From Archivesica marissinica (taxonomy: Eukaryota; Mollusca; Bivalvia; Venerida; Vesicomyidae): DNA of 64,000 nt. The notes beneath the pieces are model-generated. The model worked only from the letters and a program-made list of their open reading frames with translations. It was not told where the DNA came from and searched no databases. Positions 8,040-18,693 of the stretch are shown here, piece by piece; within the stretch, counting starts at the first letter, position 1, and every line of letters begins with the position of its first letter. The position numbers were made by a program, and so were the translations under genes. The stretch covers positions 44,051,516 through 44,115,515 of the forward strand of contig CM026403.1 of the NCBI GenBank assembly GCA_014843695.1, given 5' to 3'.

Positions 8040-8055
8040 GGCCCTTTTCAGGGCC
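8040..8055 (+). terminator. Histone-type 3' stem-loop
   Basis: GGCCCTTTTCAGGGCC with upstream ACCAAC and downstream AACAA flanks, 22 nt after the stop of the 7559-8017 gene. This core is the form found at the 3' ends of many animal histone mRNAs. A purine-rich stretch (AATAAAATGAAATAAAAG) follows directly. Confidence 0.85.
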
Positions 8056-8358
8056 AACAATAAAATGAAATAAAAGTCTCTTAGATTTGTCAAACTAGTT
8101 TTATTATATAGTACTACTACATCAAGTACAATATCAACATAAAAAAGAACGGTATAATTAAAATCATCTTATAACATACATCAAATGAAATGAGAGTTCT
8201 ATTATTAGACATTCAATAGGTCATATTTTAATTCATGTTATAACAATATATACATCAAATAAAAACTGAGTCCTATTATACCAAAAATGTAATAGTTGTT
8301 TTTTTAAAAAAACAGTCAATGTTAAGAACACATCTTACTGTGTTAATTGCGCAATATC
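8056..8358. other. Noncoding interval between convergent genes
   Basis: AT-rich spacer between the 7559-8017 (+) and 8359-8982 (-) genes. It contains repeated AGTCCTAT/GAGTTCTATTAT motifs near 8185-8285 and a palindromic TTTTTTTAAAAAAAC stretch near 8297. Confidence 0.6.
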
Positions 8359-8982
8359 TTATAGATTCAATAGTCTTTTTTTGCGAAATGCCTTCAATGG
8401 TTCAGGTCTCTCCTTGGTAGGTTCTTCAATTCGCTGTTTCTTTTTCAATGGTTCCGGGGTCTCAAAATCATCTAGGTTATCCATGAAAGTTCGCTTTCCT
8501 CTTTGTTTTGGTGTTGAACATGTCATATTTGGTACCCCCCCCTGAAATGGTGTTCCAGGTAAAATACCTGAGTCCAGATCTACATCCATGGAGCAAATAT
8601 CCTCCAAATCCCATGTTTTATCGGTTGGTGGGGTTATAGCTTTCTCTCTTTGTTTGCCATCCTCAGAACAATCTGAACCACTTGTTTCAGGTTTATTATA
8701 CTTTGGGTAGATAGTGTTCTCTTTTTTCAATGTATATCTATCCGGACATGTATTTGCGTAATGTCCATGTTTGTTACATTTATAACATATTATATTATTT
8801 ATAGATTTCGTCGGTTCTTCTTTTTTGTTAATACATTCATTCGCATAGTGTCCTCTTTTCTTACAAATATAACAATGAATGTTATTTTGTGTATGTTCAT
8901 TTCCGTATGCTTTGTACCATAATTCATTTAGCTTAAGATTCATTTCATTTAATTGTTGCTGCATATTCAGTTGCATATTCAT
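8359..8982 (-). CDS. CCHC zinc-knuckle protein
   Basis: 207 residues. Two retroviral-type zinc knuckles, CYICKKRGHYANEC (37-50) and CYKCNKHGHYANTC (66-79), both C-x2-C-x4-H-x4-C, so single-stranded nucleic acid binding is likely. The N-terminus is Met/Gln/Leu-rich and helical. The C-terminal half is acidic, ending in basic clusters PLKKKQRIEEP and FRKKRLLNL that look like nuclear localisation signals. Copy 2 has a close homologue at 57058-57642. It is transcribed away from PolB from a shared 180-bp AT-rich region, so it may act with polymerase as a DNA-binding replication factor (inference). The gene appears intact. Confidence 0.88.
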   Translation of the reverse strand: MNMQLNMQQQLNEMNLKLNELWYKAYGNEHTQNNIHCYICKKRGHYANECINKKEEPTKSINNIICYKCNKHGHYANTCPDRYTLKKENTIYPKYNKPETSGSDCSEDGKQREKAITPPTDKTWDLEDICSMDVDLDSGILPGTPFQGGVPNMTCSTPKQRGKRTFMDNLDDFETPEPLKKKQRIEEPTKERPEPLKAFRKKRLLNL

Positions 8983-9161
8983 GATTGTTGCTGTGTAATT
9001 GTTAAGTAGTGAATAAATAATAATGGTAAATAACCTATATTTATAGTAAAACAGATATAACTATATTTAGATAATATATAAATAGAAAATGGTTATTAAT
9101 AGCTCAAATTAAAAGTGTATATAAGAATAGAAATATCAAATAACTTAGTAGTCATATAATA
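8983..9161. promoter_or_regulatory. Divergent promoter region between CCHC gene and PolB
   Basis: AT-rich, with ATTTATAGTAAAAC and GTATATAAGAATAG TATA-like boxes for the two directions. The equivalent region in copy 2 (56877-57057) is recognisably similar. Confidence 0.5.
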
Positions 9162-9803
9162 ATGGCTACAAAATTAGTCGATTATTCTGATTCGTCTAGT
9201 AGTGATGAATCTTCAAATGAAGATTCTTCAAATGAAGATTCCTCAAATAAAATATTACAGAGTAATGATAAACAAACATATTATAAAATTAATGAATTAC
9301 AAAGTAGAAAATCAAGAAAATATAGATCTCAAAGTAGAGTATATGATTTAACGTTTAATCAATATGATAAACCATTTGATTTTACTAATGAATTATTTAA
9401 CAATTTAGTGACCCAAATAAAAGAAAAATCAAACGTACAACCAAATGATAAAATTAGATTTTCTATTACACATCCTACATTAGAATTTGGTATTCATATA
9501 CCATTTAATGATGCAAAAAATATATCAGGTATAACATTATTGAATGAAATTGAAAGAGTAGGTCAAAGTAATAAAGAATTTAAAATACATGATAATGGTT
9601 TGAGAGTTGAATTTACGCATACATCAATGCCTATTGGAGGTAGTAGAAAAACAATGCATCATGGTAGTGAAAAAAGCATTGATAATATGATAAATATAAA
9701 ACATAGCATTATTAAAATTGAAAATAGTGAGGATAGTATGTGTTTAGCTAGATCTATTGTTGTATGTATGTGTAAATTAAATGATGATAAAAGTGATGAA
9801 TGG

Positions 9804-9811
9804 AAAAAAAA
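9804..9811 (+). promoter_or_regulatory. Candidate -1 slippery A8 run in PolB
   Basis: Frame 0 reads TGG AAA AAA AAT, while downstream homology is in the -1 frame (AAA TGG). Copy 2 has the same eight A residues at the same position (56220-56227, minus). It could be a programmed -1 site (A AAA AAA heptamer), transcript slippage, or a shared inherited deletion. Confidence 0.4.
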
Positions 9812-10687
9812 TGGCTTAAAATTAGAAGAACAGACGGACTTCTTCAAAAACAAGAGGCCGAAAAACTATTAAATAATGTAGATCTAAATATAGATCAGAA
9901 ATGTGGTATTGAAGAATATAAATTAATTCAAAACGAAATATACCCGGAATATATTATTAAAATACATCAACAACATGGGGAACATTTATTTGAACCATAT
10001 ATAATGACTGATAATAGTAAAGTTATTCATTTATATTATCATGATAATCATTATGATAGTATTATTTCAATTAGAGGTTTTTTGGGGTATAGTTATTTTT
10101 GTGAATATTGTGATGTAGGTTATAGTAATAAAGAGAATCATAAATGTAATAATGTTATTCGCATGAATTATGTGAAAAAAAAGAACCCGTTCATTGTAAT
10201 ACTTGCAGGCGTTGGTTTGTTAGTATATCATGTTATGAAAATCATAAAACAATTAAAGGATAACATAAGAAAACTATATGTTCAGCTGTACAGTTATGTA
10301 AAAAATGTGATACCCTATTAATAGAAAGTAAAAGAAATCATATATGTCCAGGATTTAAAAAATGTAAATATTGTAAATTAATAGTACCATTGGATCATGA
10401 TTGCTATATACCAATATATGTATCTGAGACTTTAAAACAAGGTCCAAAAATAGTTCCTTATATATTTTATAACTTTGAATGTCAATTTGATGACGGAGTT
10501 CATAAACCAAATTATTGTGTAGCTCAACGAGCATGTGATCAATGTATTTGCAAATCAGTTACCGAATATTGTTAGCATTGTAATAATATTGAAGGTGAAA
10601 AACAAATGATATTTGAAGGAGAAAATACATTACAGGAATTTTGTAAATGGTTATTTAGCCCTATTCATAATTATTCAACAGTAATAG

Positions 10688-12170
10688 CTCATAATGGAAG
10701 AGGTTATGATACACAATTTGTTTTAAGATATTTAATTACACATGGTACAATTAAACCAGATTTAATTATGAATGGAAATAATATTATGTTATTAAAATAT
10801 AAAAATATAAGATTAATAGATTCATTAAATTTTATAGGAATACCTTTAGCGTCTTTCCCTAAAACATTTGGTTTAAAAGAATTAGCTAAGGGTTGGTTTC
10901 CGTTTTGGGCTAATACTAGTCAATATCAAAACTATATTGGACCATATTTACCATTAGACTATTACAAACCAGGATGTATGAAACCTGAAAATCGTGATAT
11001 ATTTATGAAATGGTATGAAGATAAAATAAATAACCAAGAATTTTTTGATTTTAGAAAAGAAATGAAACAATATTGTGTTTCAGATGTTGATATTTTAAGA
11101 AGAGGGTGTGGGGAGTTTATAATACAATTTTTAAATAGTGATCAAATTAACCCCTTTAGAGAGGCAATAACATTACCTCAAGCCTGTAATAAAGCATGGA
11201 GAAAAAATTATATGCCTAAAAATAGTCTTGGGGTTATATCTGATAGTGGATATCCTAACAAAACGAAATATTCTATTAAAGGTGTAAGATGGCTTCAGGC
11301 CTATAGTACTGATTTAAATAAGAAAATTTACCATGCATTAAATGGAGGTGAAAAAAAAATCGGTAAATATCATGTAGATGGTTATTGTGATGGTATAATA
11401 TATGAATTTCTAGGGTGTTTATATCATGGTTGTGAGAAGTGTTATCCAAATAGAAAATATATTAACCCATATACAAAAAAAACAATGATGCAACTTCATG
11501 AAGAAACTATTAACCGATTTGGCACTCTTATATTACTAGGATATAAAATTATATATATATGGGAATGTGATTTTGATAATTATAAAAATATCAATATCCA
11601 ATATAAGAATAATATAACTGAATTATATCCATATAGAGAACCTATTAAACCTAGAGATGCTCTATTTGGAGGTAGAACAAATGCTATAAAATTATATCAT
11701 AAAATAGAAGATGATGAACAAATAAAATATGTTGATATATGTTCGTTATATCCATATGTTAATAAGTATAAAAAATATCCATGTGGACATCCAAATATAA
11801 TAAGTCCGGAACAAATTGATATAACATATATTAGTGACTATCAAGGTTTAATAAAATGCAAAATACTACCTCCTCAAACATTATGGATGCCGGTATTACC
11901 AATACATTGTAATAAAAAAAATGATATTTACTCTATGTTATACATGTGCAAAGGAAGAAGATGCTTATTGTAAACATACAGAAAATCAAAGAGCCTTGAT
12001 TGGTACATGGACAACTGTAGAAATACAGAAAGCGTTAGATAAGGGTTATCATATTTTAGAAATATATCAAATATGGCATTGGAGTGAGTGGAGTTCAGAT
12101 GTATATAAAAACTATATTGATAAATATTTAAAAATGAAACAAGAGGCAAGTGGATACCCAAACTGGGTCA
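10688..12170 (+). repeat. 1.48-kb PolB direct duplication, copy A
   Basis: Matches 18694-20175. The first ~800 bp appear identical; from about 11520 to 12010 there are roughly two dozen substitutions and one indel. The LINE lies exactly between the two copies. Confidence 0.9.
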
Positions 12171-12436
12171 TCATCATCATCATATCTTTATTTCCTCCAT
12201 GAAGGAGATTTACATGGTTATGCATGACTAACTACGAATTACAAACACATTACAATAACTTATAAGAACAAAACTTACATCTCAAATGATATACAAACAT
12301 AGCAAAAGTACAATATGAAAAGGGTATTTAGACAAAACGCATGCATTCTCAGATTACTAAATTTAGTAAAATCTGTTAGGTTAAATAGTTCATTGACTGT
12401 TTATGTCTTTAGTTGTTCTACCACAACATATCAGGT

Positions 12437-15400
12437 TTAGTTAGTTATATATTGTGCTGTATCATACAGGTATTTAATGCACATGCGTGCATATTTCTTA
12501 TAGTTATATTCCAGGGAGAGTGGCCGTTTTCCCAATAATTTAATATACATTTGATTGTTGGTTGCCGTTGATAATTCTGTACTGACTTGTTCTCCAAATT
12601 GTTCTTCTATATCATCTAGAAAATTGCGACGTAGCTGGTAAGTGGCTAAACAGGTTGTAGACATATGTGAGTGAATATCTGTATGTATTATCTGCTCACA
12701 TTCAATACACACACGTGCTTCGGTGTTTGGTGGTGTGACCCATAATTTCGAGATTGGAAATGATAATTTTAGGTCTAGCGTCGTGTTAGCCGCAGTCCAT
12801 AAAATTGCTGGACGTCCTGGTATATTTAGTTCGCGAAATCGGATAAAGTCTTTATCATGAATCGTCCGTTGTTGCCAGTCTGCGAGTGTTTGGTCATTTA
12901 CATGTTTATGGAGTGTGGATTTCCATGCGTATTTACCTGGAAATTGCTTGTCTCGGACGTAAGATTGCAGCACGTCGTTTAGATTATATTTCTTTAGAAG
13001 TTTAATTTTGTCTAATGTGAAACCGCAACCAACGTTGGGGTTTGCTAGGTATGCATACAGTTTAAATATGAATAACTGTTTTGCTCTGAGTGTTGGTGAC
13101 ATTGTAGCTAGTTTTTGTAGAAACACTAGTTTGCGTTTATTAATTTCGGATGCAATTGTTGGAAGATTCAGCATAGCTTCTGTCATATCTGATCTCGTAT
13201 GTATTGGTTGGCCTTGAATTGTTTTGGTAACTAAATGCTGGAACTTATTTATTAGTTCATATCCTTTAAGGGTAATGTTTGACCACGTTTCGCATCCGTA
13301 AAGAGCAGATGGTAACACAATTTTCCTGTATAAGTTAGCAGCCATTAATGGGTTTAGACCATGAGCGCGTACACCAACCCCTGCTAGTGAGTAGAAAGAC
13401 TTTCTGCCACGTTTACATGCTTCATCAATTGTCGTTATACAATGAGAAACATTAGTCAGTTACTGGCCCTGAATACTTCTAATAGCACATTGGTTCTCTT
13501 AATTGGTCTCCTCTGTTTTTATCGTTGTTCCCTTTGCACCACATGTTTTCCATTCTCATCCGTATTCTCGTCTTATAATTATGAAATTATTAAATCTCGA
13601 CAGATATCCTTTAGCATGTCCAATGGATACCATACTGTAAAAATTGGTTCAATTATTTAACACGATTTTTATCAAATTGCATTTATCCTAACGCAATATC
13701 TGTTTAGACGAAAACAGTAAAAACAAAGGATTCCAACTAAAAGGACCAATACATATTTAGGGATATATCTGACTTTATCCATCAAGGGAGGTAATAGAAA
13801 AACCAGTAATGTCTCTCATTCCTATCGTGGCTTAACGTAATGCCCAAGTGATTTATAGATTTCACCTGTTTCAGTGGATTATTGTTTAAATGAAGAGTCG
13901 GGGGTTGTTGGGTTCTTTTGTTTTGTTTCGTGCTGAAAGTAATGGCAACACTCTTATCAATGTTATATTGGAAACCCCATTCATGAGCGTACCGTTCAGC
14001 AATAAGCAAAAGGTTTTGCATGTTTTTGGGAGAAATGGATACAAGTGTTATATCGTCGGCCAGAGTGGGGCAGCTACAATCTATACTTCCAACTCTGGCT
14101 CCAAGATTACTTGATTCCAGTTTGCATAGGAGTTCATTTATGAATGCTAGATACATGTAACCGGAGCTGACACCACCTTGTCTTACACCTTGGCGTATGG
14201 GAAACCATTTTGACCTGCAGCCGTTTAATACGACTGAGCTTTGAATATCCTTGTAGCAAAGCATCAATATTCTCCAAAGTTTACCATTAATTCCCATTTC
14301 ATACAGTTTGGTGAACAAGCAGTCATGTCTGACGGTGTCGTACGCGGCTTTCGTATCTAGGAAAATTGCATGGGTATCACTACCCGCAGCTAAATTGTGG
14401 TCAATGGTCTCCTGTAGACAATATGAAGCCGTTATGCAACTGAGACCAGACTGAAATCCGTGTTGGTATGGGTGTGGGAATACCTTTGGGTGTGAACATG
14501 AGAATGTTCTAAGACGTCGTTCACAGACACGTTCAAAGAGTTTATACACAGTATTTAGCAATGATATTGGGCGGTAATTACACATATCATATGAGCATTT
14601 ACCCTTGCCTTTGAATATTGGTATAAGGAGACCCTTGCGCCAGTCATTTGGTATATATTCCACTGTCAGTACGGCATTAAATAGTTTGGTAAGAAATAGT
14701 TCAAGTCTGCGACCTCCATGTGTGATATACTCATTTTGAATCATATCAGTACCCGCTGCTTTGCGTCTTTTTAATAATTTAATGGCACTGTTTAATTCGT
14801 ATTCAGTAATTGGCGAGTCAAGAAGTCCGTTGTCTGAGTTCTGTTTCGACGTTTCGATATACATATTTATTTTGCTTGTGATGTTCTCTTTGCATGTCTC
14901 ATCAATAAGTTTGTCGTCGGGTGTATATAATGTTTCGTAATGTCCAGCAAATGCGTCTGTAACTTCTTGAGGGGTTTCAATAACACCACCGTTAAGTTTG
15001 AGTTCAACGCACGAGGGTTGCTTTCTGTCCGTTTTTCGTATTTTAAGAAGGTACCAGAATAACCTTATATCTATTTCGGTTGCGGATTCTAGTTCACGGA
15101 AGCCGTCGTTAATTAGTTTTTCGGACGCTTGCCGTTGGCATGAACGAAATGAGTTTTTACATTCCTTGTAAAACCGGTAGCTTTCATTGTCGGGGTAATG
15201 GGGCCTGCCCGCTTGTATCCATTTCGACCTAGCGTTACGTGAACGTGTATGTGCTTCTTTGACTTGTTTCGACCAGTACGGCTTAGTATACGGGTTATAT
15301 TTTGTTTTGGGAATGGACTGATTTGCTGCATTCTGCAGCGACAAGATCATAGAGAGATATGCGTTCTCAATGTCATCGGCAGTCCTTAGTTCTAGATTGG

Positions 15401-16250
15401 CCAGATGTTCTAATTTCCTGTCCAACTTTGAACTGTAAGACTTCAACATTTCGTCAGTAGCTGTATACCATTTAACGTAGCCTGGGTAGTCTAGAGGCTT
15501 TGGGGTGTTCGGTGCACTGTCGTGATATTGTATTGTTACATGTATGGGTAAGTGATCTGATGACGAGAGTATGTCCTCGTCATTGAACACTTTGCAGAAT
15601 GTAACCTTCGATTCAATAAGGACGTCAGATAAGCAATAATCGATGCATGTCTTGTATGGAGTAAATGTAAAGGAGGGTCCTTGTGATAACTGTGTGAGAT
15701 TTATTGGAACCAGATATGAGTCTTTTACATACCTTTTGAATATATTGGATTTTGGCTCATTAACGTGTACAGCGTCTTTAAGACTAGCATTCATATCTCC
15801 GCAGATCATCACGTGGCCAATGTCTTGATAGTATATTGTAATATCACTGAGCTTTTCAAGACAGTCGCTGTACGTTTGAATATCATTGCACGCTGGCATG
15901 TACACAGAAAAAATAAAAAGTGGCCTTTGGGATCGCGATTGAACTTTAATGCCAATTATGCGGTCATTCCCACAATCGAGGTGTTTGATAATGGAGGAAA
16001 GTGACCTCCTATATAAGATAGCAACTCCAGCTTTTCCGCATATACGCGGGTCATGTATACTTAAAGATGAGTCGGTTCTGGTAAAACTGGTATATCTTGG
16101 ATCAATAGAATCCATGAAGGATAGTGAGTGTGGTAGAAGTTTGTGTTCGCAAATGAGGGCTATGTCACAATTGGTCATATGGAGGGTGTTGCTAAGACTC
16201 ATGGTTGATGACATAATCCCACGAACATTCCATGACAAAATGTTCAACAT
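12437..16250 (-). pseudogene. LINE ORF2: endonuclease and reverse transcriptase
   Basis: Starts at ATG 16250 (MLNILSWNVRG), or slightly upstream where it overlaps the ORF1 end. Endonuclease motifs: LSWNVRG, ICEHKL, CGDMNASL, SSDHLPIHV. Reverse transcriptase motifs: GLLIPIFKGKG, YRPISLLNTVYKLFERV, HGFQSGLSC, FLDTKAAYDTV, RQGVRQGGVSS and the catalytic LADD. After HDRNERH near 13812 the frame is cut by a ~350-bp insertion and resumes at about 13440 with TTIDEACKRGRKSFYSLAG, ending at 12437. A C-x2-C...H-x5-C knuckle lies near 12690 (CIECEQ...HSHMSTTC). Apart from the insertion the frame is long and open, so the copy is young. Confidence 0.88.
13460..13808. mobile_element. ~350-bp insertion within LINE ORF2
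   Basis: Splits the ORF2 frame. Its ends carry short inverted TTACTGG (13460-13466) and CCAGTAA (13802-13808). The inside is noncoding. It could be a small MITE; borders are approximate and no clear target duplication was established. Confidence 0.5.
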
Positions 16251-16320
16251 GATTATAGTTTGGACTAACGTATTACAGGAAATATTAGTAATAGTGTCTT
16301 GATGTCTAGTGAGTGTGATT

Positions 16321-18319
16321 CTAATTGGTGGGTGTATAATCGTACCAACTCTCAATGTTTTCATTCCAGTCCTCCTGTGAAGTATCATTACAGGGGTTAT
16401 CACGACGTTTGGCTTTATGGTTTTGTTCATATTGCAACTTTGTGTTTGTGTCGTAGTGATTGTCATAGTCTCTATTATTATTATAATGTTCATATCGCGA
16501 CGTGTTCGGTGGGCGCCTATAGTCATAAGTTCGTGTATTGTAATGTGTTTGTGTCGGACCTTTGTGTTGATTTCTGTCTTGTTCTTGTCGTTTTTTGTGT
16601 AGTCGAGGTTTTGTTTCCCATAGTTTGATAATAACACCATCGGGTAGGGGGAAACTTTCGTTCTCAAGTGTATTACAAAATATACTAGGGACATTTATCC
16701 GAGCAAATACACCCCCATAGCGTGTTGCAAATAATGAAATGGTTGATATACCTACACCATTTTCTTGGAAATGCTTACGCATGCCAGAAGCAGTAGTTGA
16801 CGGGTCGATATTACCTACAAAATATTTTATGATACGTTTCTTTCTCACACCAATGAATACGTCACTATCTTGGGGTATGCGTTCATTATCGTTGTCAGTG
16901 ATTCCAAGATCATTGTGTTTGTGTGTGTTATTGTCACTAGTGCTACATATACGTATGGTAGTATTACAACTATTAACAGACTGGTTATCATCTTCTCCCG
17001 TCGGGTTGTTTGCACTATGTGCTTGACTGTTAGCAAATGATCCATTTCCTATATGTGTATTGTCTGTAAGTTGCTCATCGTTTCCGTTAACTCTGTTATG
17101 AGGTTTATTGGTACCGGTGCTTGTTTGATTGGTTTGTGGGCTGTCATCTTCTTTCTGTTGCGGAATCACCGTATCTGTTGCATCCGTTGTTGTTTCCTTT
17201 TGTTTCTCTGTTGTTACTTCTGCGTATGATCTTCTATGAGATGTTATATTCGGATGTGTGTCATATTGCCTCCTAGCAAATTCGGGGATGAAATCGTTAC
17301 ATGTATGCGGAACAGTAGGTGCTGCATTTACTTTAGTGTTAGGAGTTACATCATATGTATTTCTGGATGAGTTACTTTCTCTCCGAGTTGTCTCATTATT
17401 ACAATTTGCATTCTCGTCACTGATTTCGGCTGCATTTGCATCTGCTATATGAGCTATGGCTCTGTTTTCATTTATAAGTGGTCCGTTCAGTCTATGTTCG
17501 AATTTGTTTACCTTGAAGGTCATCCGGTCTATTAAAGTGCTGTTAAGGTCAACTTTTGTTTTAACTCTGGATAACACCGTCTTCGTGATGTCTGCATTTG
17601 CAGTGAGTGTGTTGCACAATTGGGTTAGTTTGTCCAATTGTTGCTTAAAGTCTGACTTTTCCTTTTCAAGTGTATGAATTCGCTGGATCAAATTGGATAA
17701 AATGTGTTGGTTGTTAGCCTGGTCACCTTGGAATATTTGGAATTCTTCCTGTATCTTCCTGAGTATGAACAGTACCATATAAGTCCGCAGTTTGTAATGT
17801 TTCTGTGTATGTAATATCACTGTCGGTTTCTGATTTGGTCGAATTATATTTACTGAACACTTCATTTATATCTGTTGCCTGGTCCCCATTAATGTAGGAT
17901 GTAAGAATATAGCAGTCCAGAGCTAGTTTGCTTTCGGCAGATGATCGGCTAGATTTTCTTCTTGTGATAAGTTTACCTTTAGGGCACTCTGTATATTGCT
18001 GTGCCTTTTGTGAAAGATAGTGTCTGTACCATTCGAGTTTATTGAAATCTTTGTTACACAGTGACAACAGTGTTTCCAAAAATTCCTGTTTTGGTTTATT
18101 TTGCAAAGACTTTTCAATTTTCACGAAGAAATCTTGCTGCGGAATATGGTCATCATCTTCGCCAGCAGATTGGCTCTCTTCCATGGTGTCTGTATATTGT
18201 GAATTTAGATGGATATTATCTGGGTCTAATTGTGCAGAGGTGATGATTGCAGAGTCCATATTAAAATACGTCGGGGTGGCTATAAATAGCTCACTTGTGT
18301 CTAAATAGCTGGTCGCCAT
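16321..18319 (-). pseudogene. LINE ORF1 (gag-like), one frame change
   Basis: Start ATG 18319 (MATSYLDTSELF). The first frame runs to 17723; homologous reading continues in another frame from about 17770 to the TAG at 16321. The middle has a heptad-like coiled coil (NLIQRIHTLEKEKSDFKQQL), then a long Asn/Thr-rich linker. Next comes an RRM-like fold around 16870-16640 (KRIIKYFVGNID...GGVFARINVPS) and a basic Arg/Tyr/His tail. This is the usual arrangement of ORF1 RNA-binding proteins in Jockey/CR1-group LINEs. The frame change may be a mutation or assembly error. Confidence 0.75.
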
Positions 18320-18693
18320 TGAGAGTTGCCTCGGGCTGAAGTCGTATCAAACAGTGTAGGTCGTGTATGCTGTGTTACAAAACAATACCGTTATGTGTTC
18401 ACAGAGAAACTGCCCCCGAGGCAGAAATGTAAGTTCAACACAGACAGAGCTAAGCAATTTACAGTCAATTACTCTATTCTTATTGTGAAGTTCTATTGTT
18501 TAGTGGTTATTTGTCTTTTTCTCATTAGTATTTAATTATATTGAAATGATTCATACCTCATCGTTTTTTCCATCATATAACGAACATGTCCATATAAGAA
18601 TCATAGTTGTAAACTCAAAATTAATCCAATAAAGTCCACAAAACAACAGAGCAAAACAAAACGTGTTTTCCTTTCGACCGTACCACAAGATGT

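Larger units (their letters stand above)
9162..12170 (+). pseudogene. Protein-primed DNA polymerase B, N-terminal and partial copy A
   Basis: Start MATKLVDYSDSSSS with a Ser/Glu/Asp-rich head. Frame 1 runs 9162-9872; a -1 change at an A8 run (9804-9811) leads into 9800-10321 (GIEEYKLIQNEIYPEY, then a C-x2-C...H-x4-C finger). A second frame change at another A8 near 10170, a TAA near 10258 and a TAG at 10573-10575 follow. The exonuclease region has FYNFEC near 10470, where Asn replaces the usual Asp of the DxE motif, then HNGRGYDTQF (ExoII). Motif A is DICSLYPYV near 11735. A 1-bp insertion near 11920 breaks the frame, and the copy ends at 12170 at the LINE border. The gene is not functional as it stands. 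Confidence 0.88.
12171..18693 (-). mobile_element. Full-length non-LTR retrotransposon (LINE) in PolB
   Basis: About 6.5 kb, 5' end at 18693 and 3' end at 12171. It encodes ORF1 with coiled coil and RRM-like region, and ORF2 with APE-type endonuclease, reverse transcriptase and a C-terminal zinc knuckle. The 3' end is a short (TGA)n-type tail (TCATCATCATCAT on the plus strand). The 266-bp 3' UTR is 12171-12436 and the 5' UTR 18320-18693. It is flanked by a 1.48-kb duplication of PolB instead of a short target duplication. Confidence 0.9.

Noticed and set aside
5127..8055. Bacterial-type rho-independent terminators
   Set aside because: The hairpins have no following T tract, sit in an animal-integrated element, and fit the histone mRNA consensus including loop and strand.
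13890..18319. Many plus-strand ORFs across the LINE
   Set aside because: They are antisense shadows of ORF1 and ORF2, whose motifs are clear on the minus strand.
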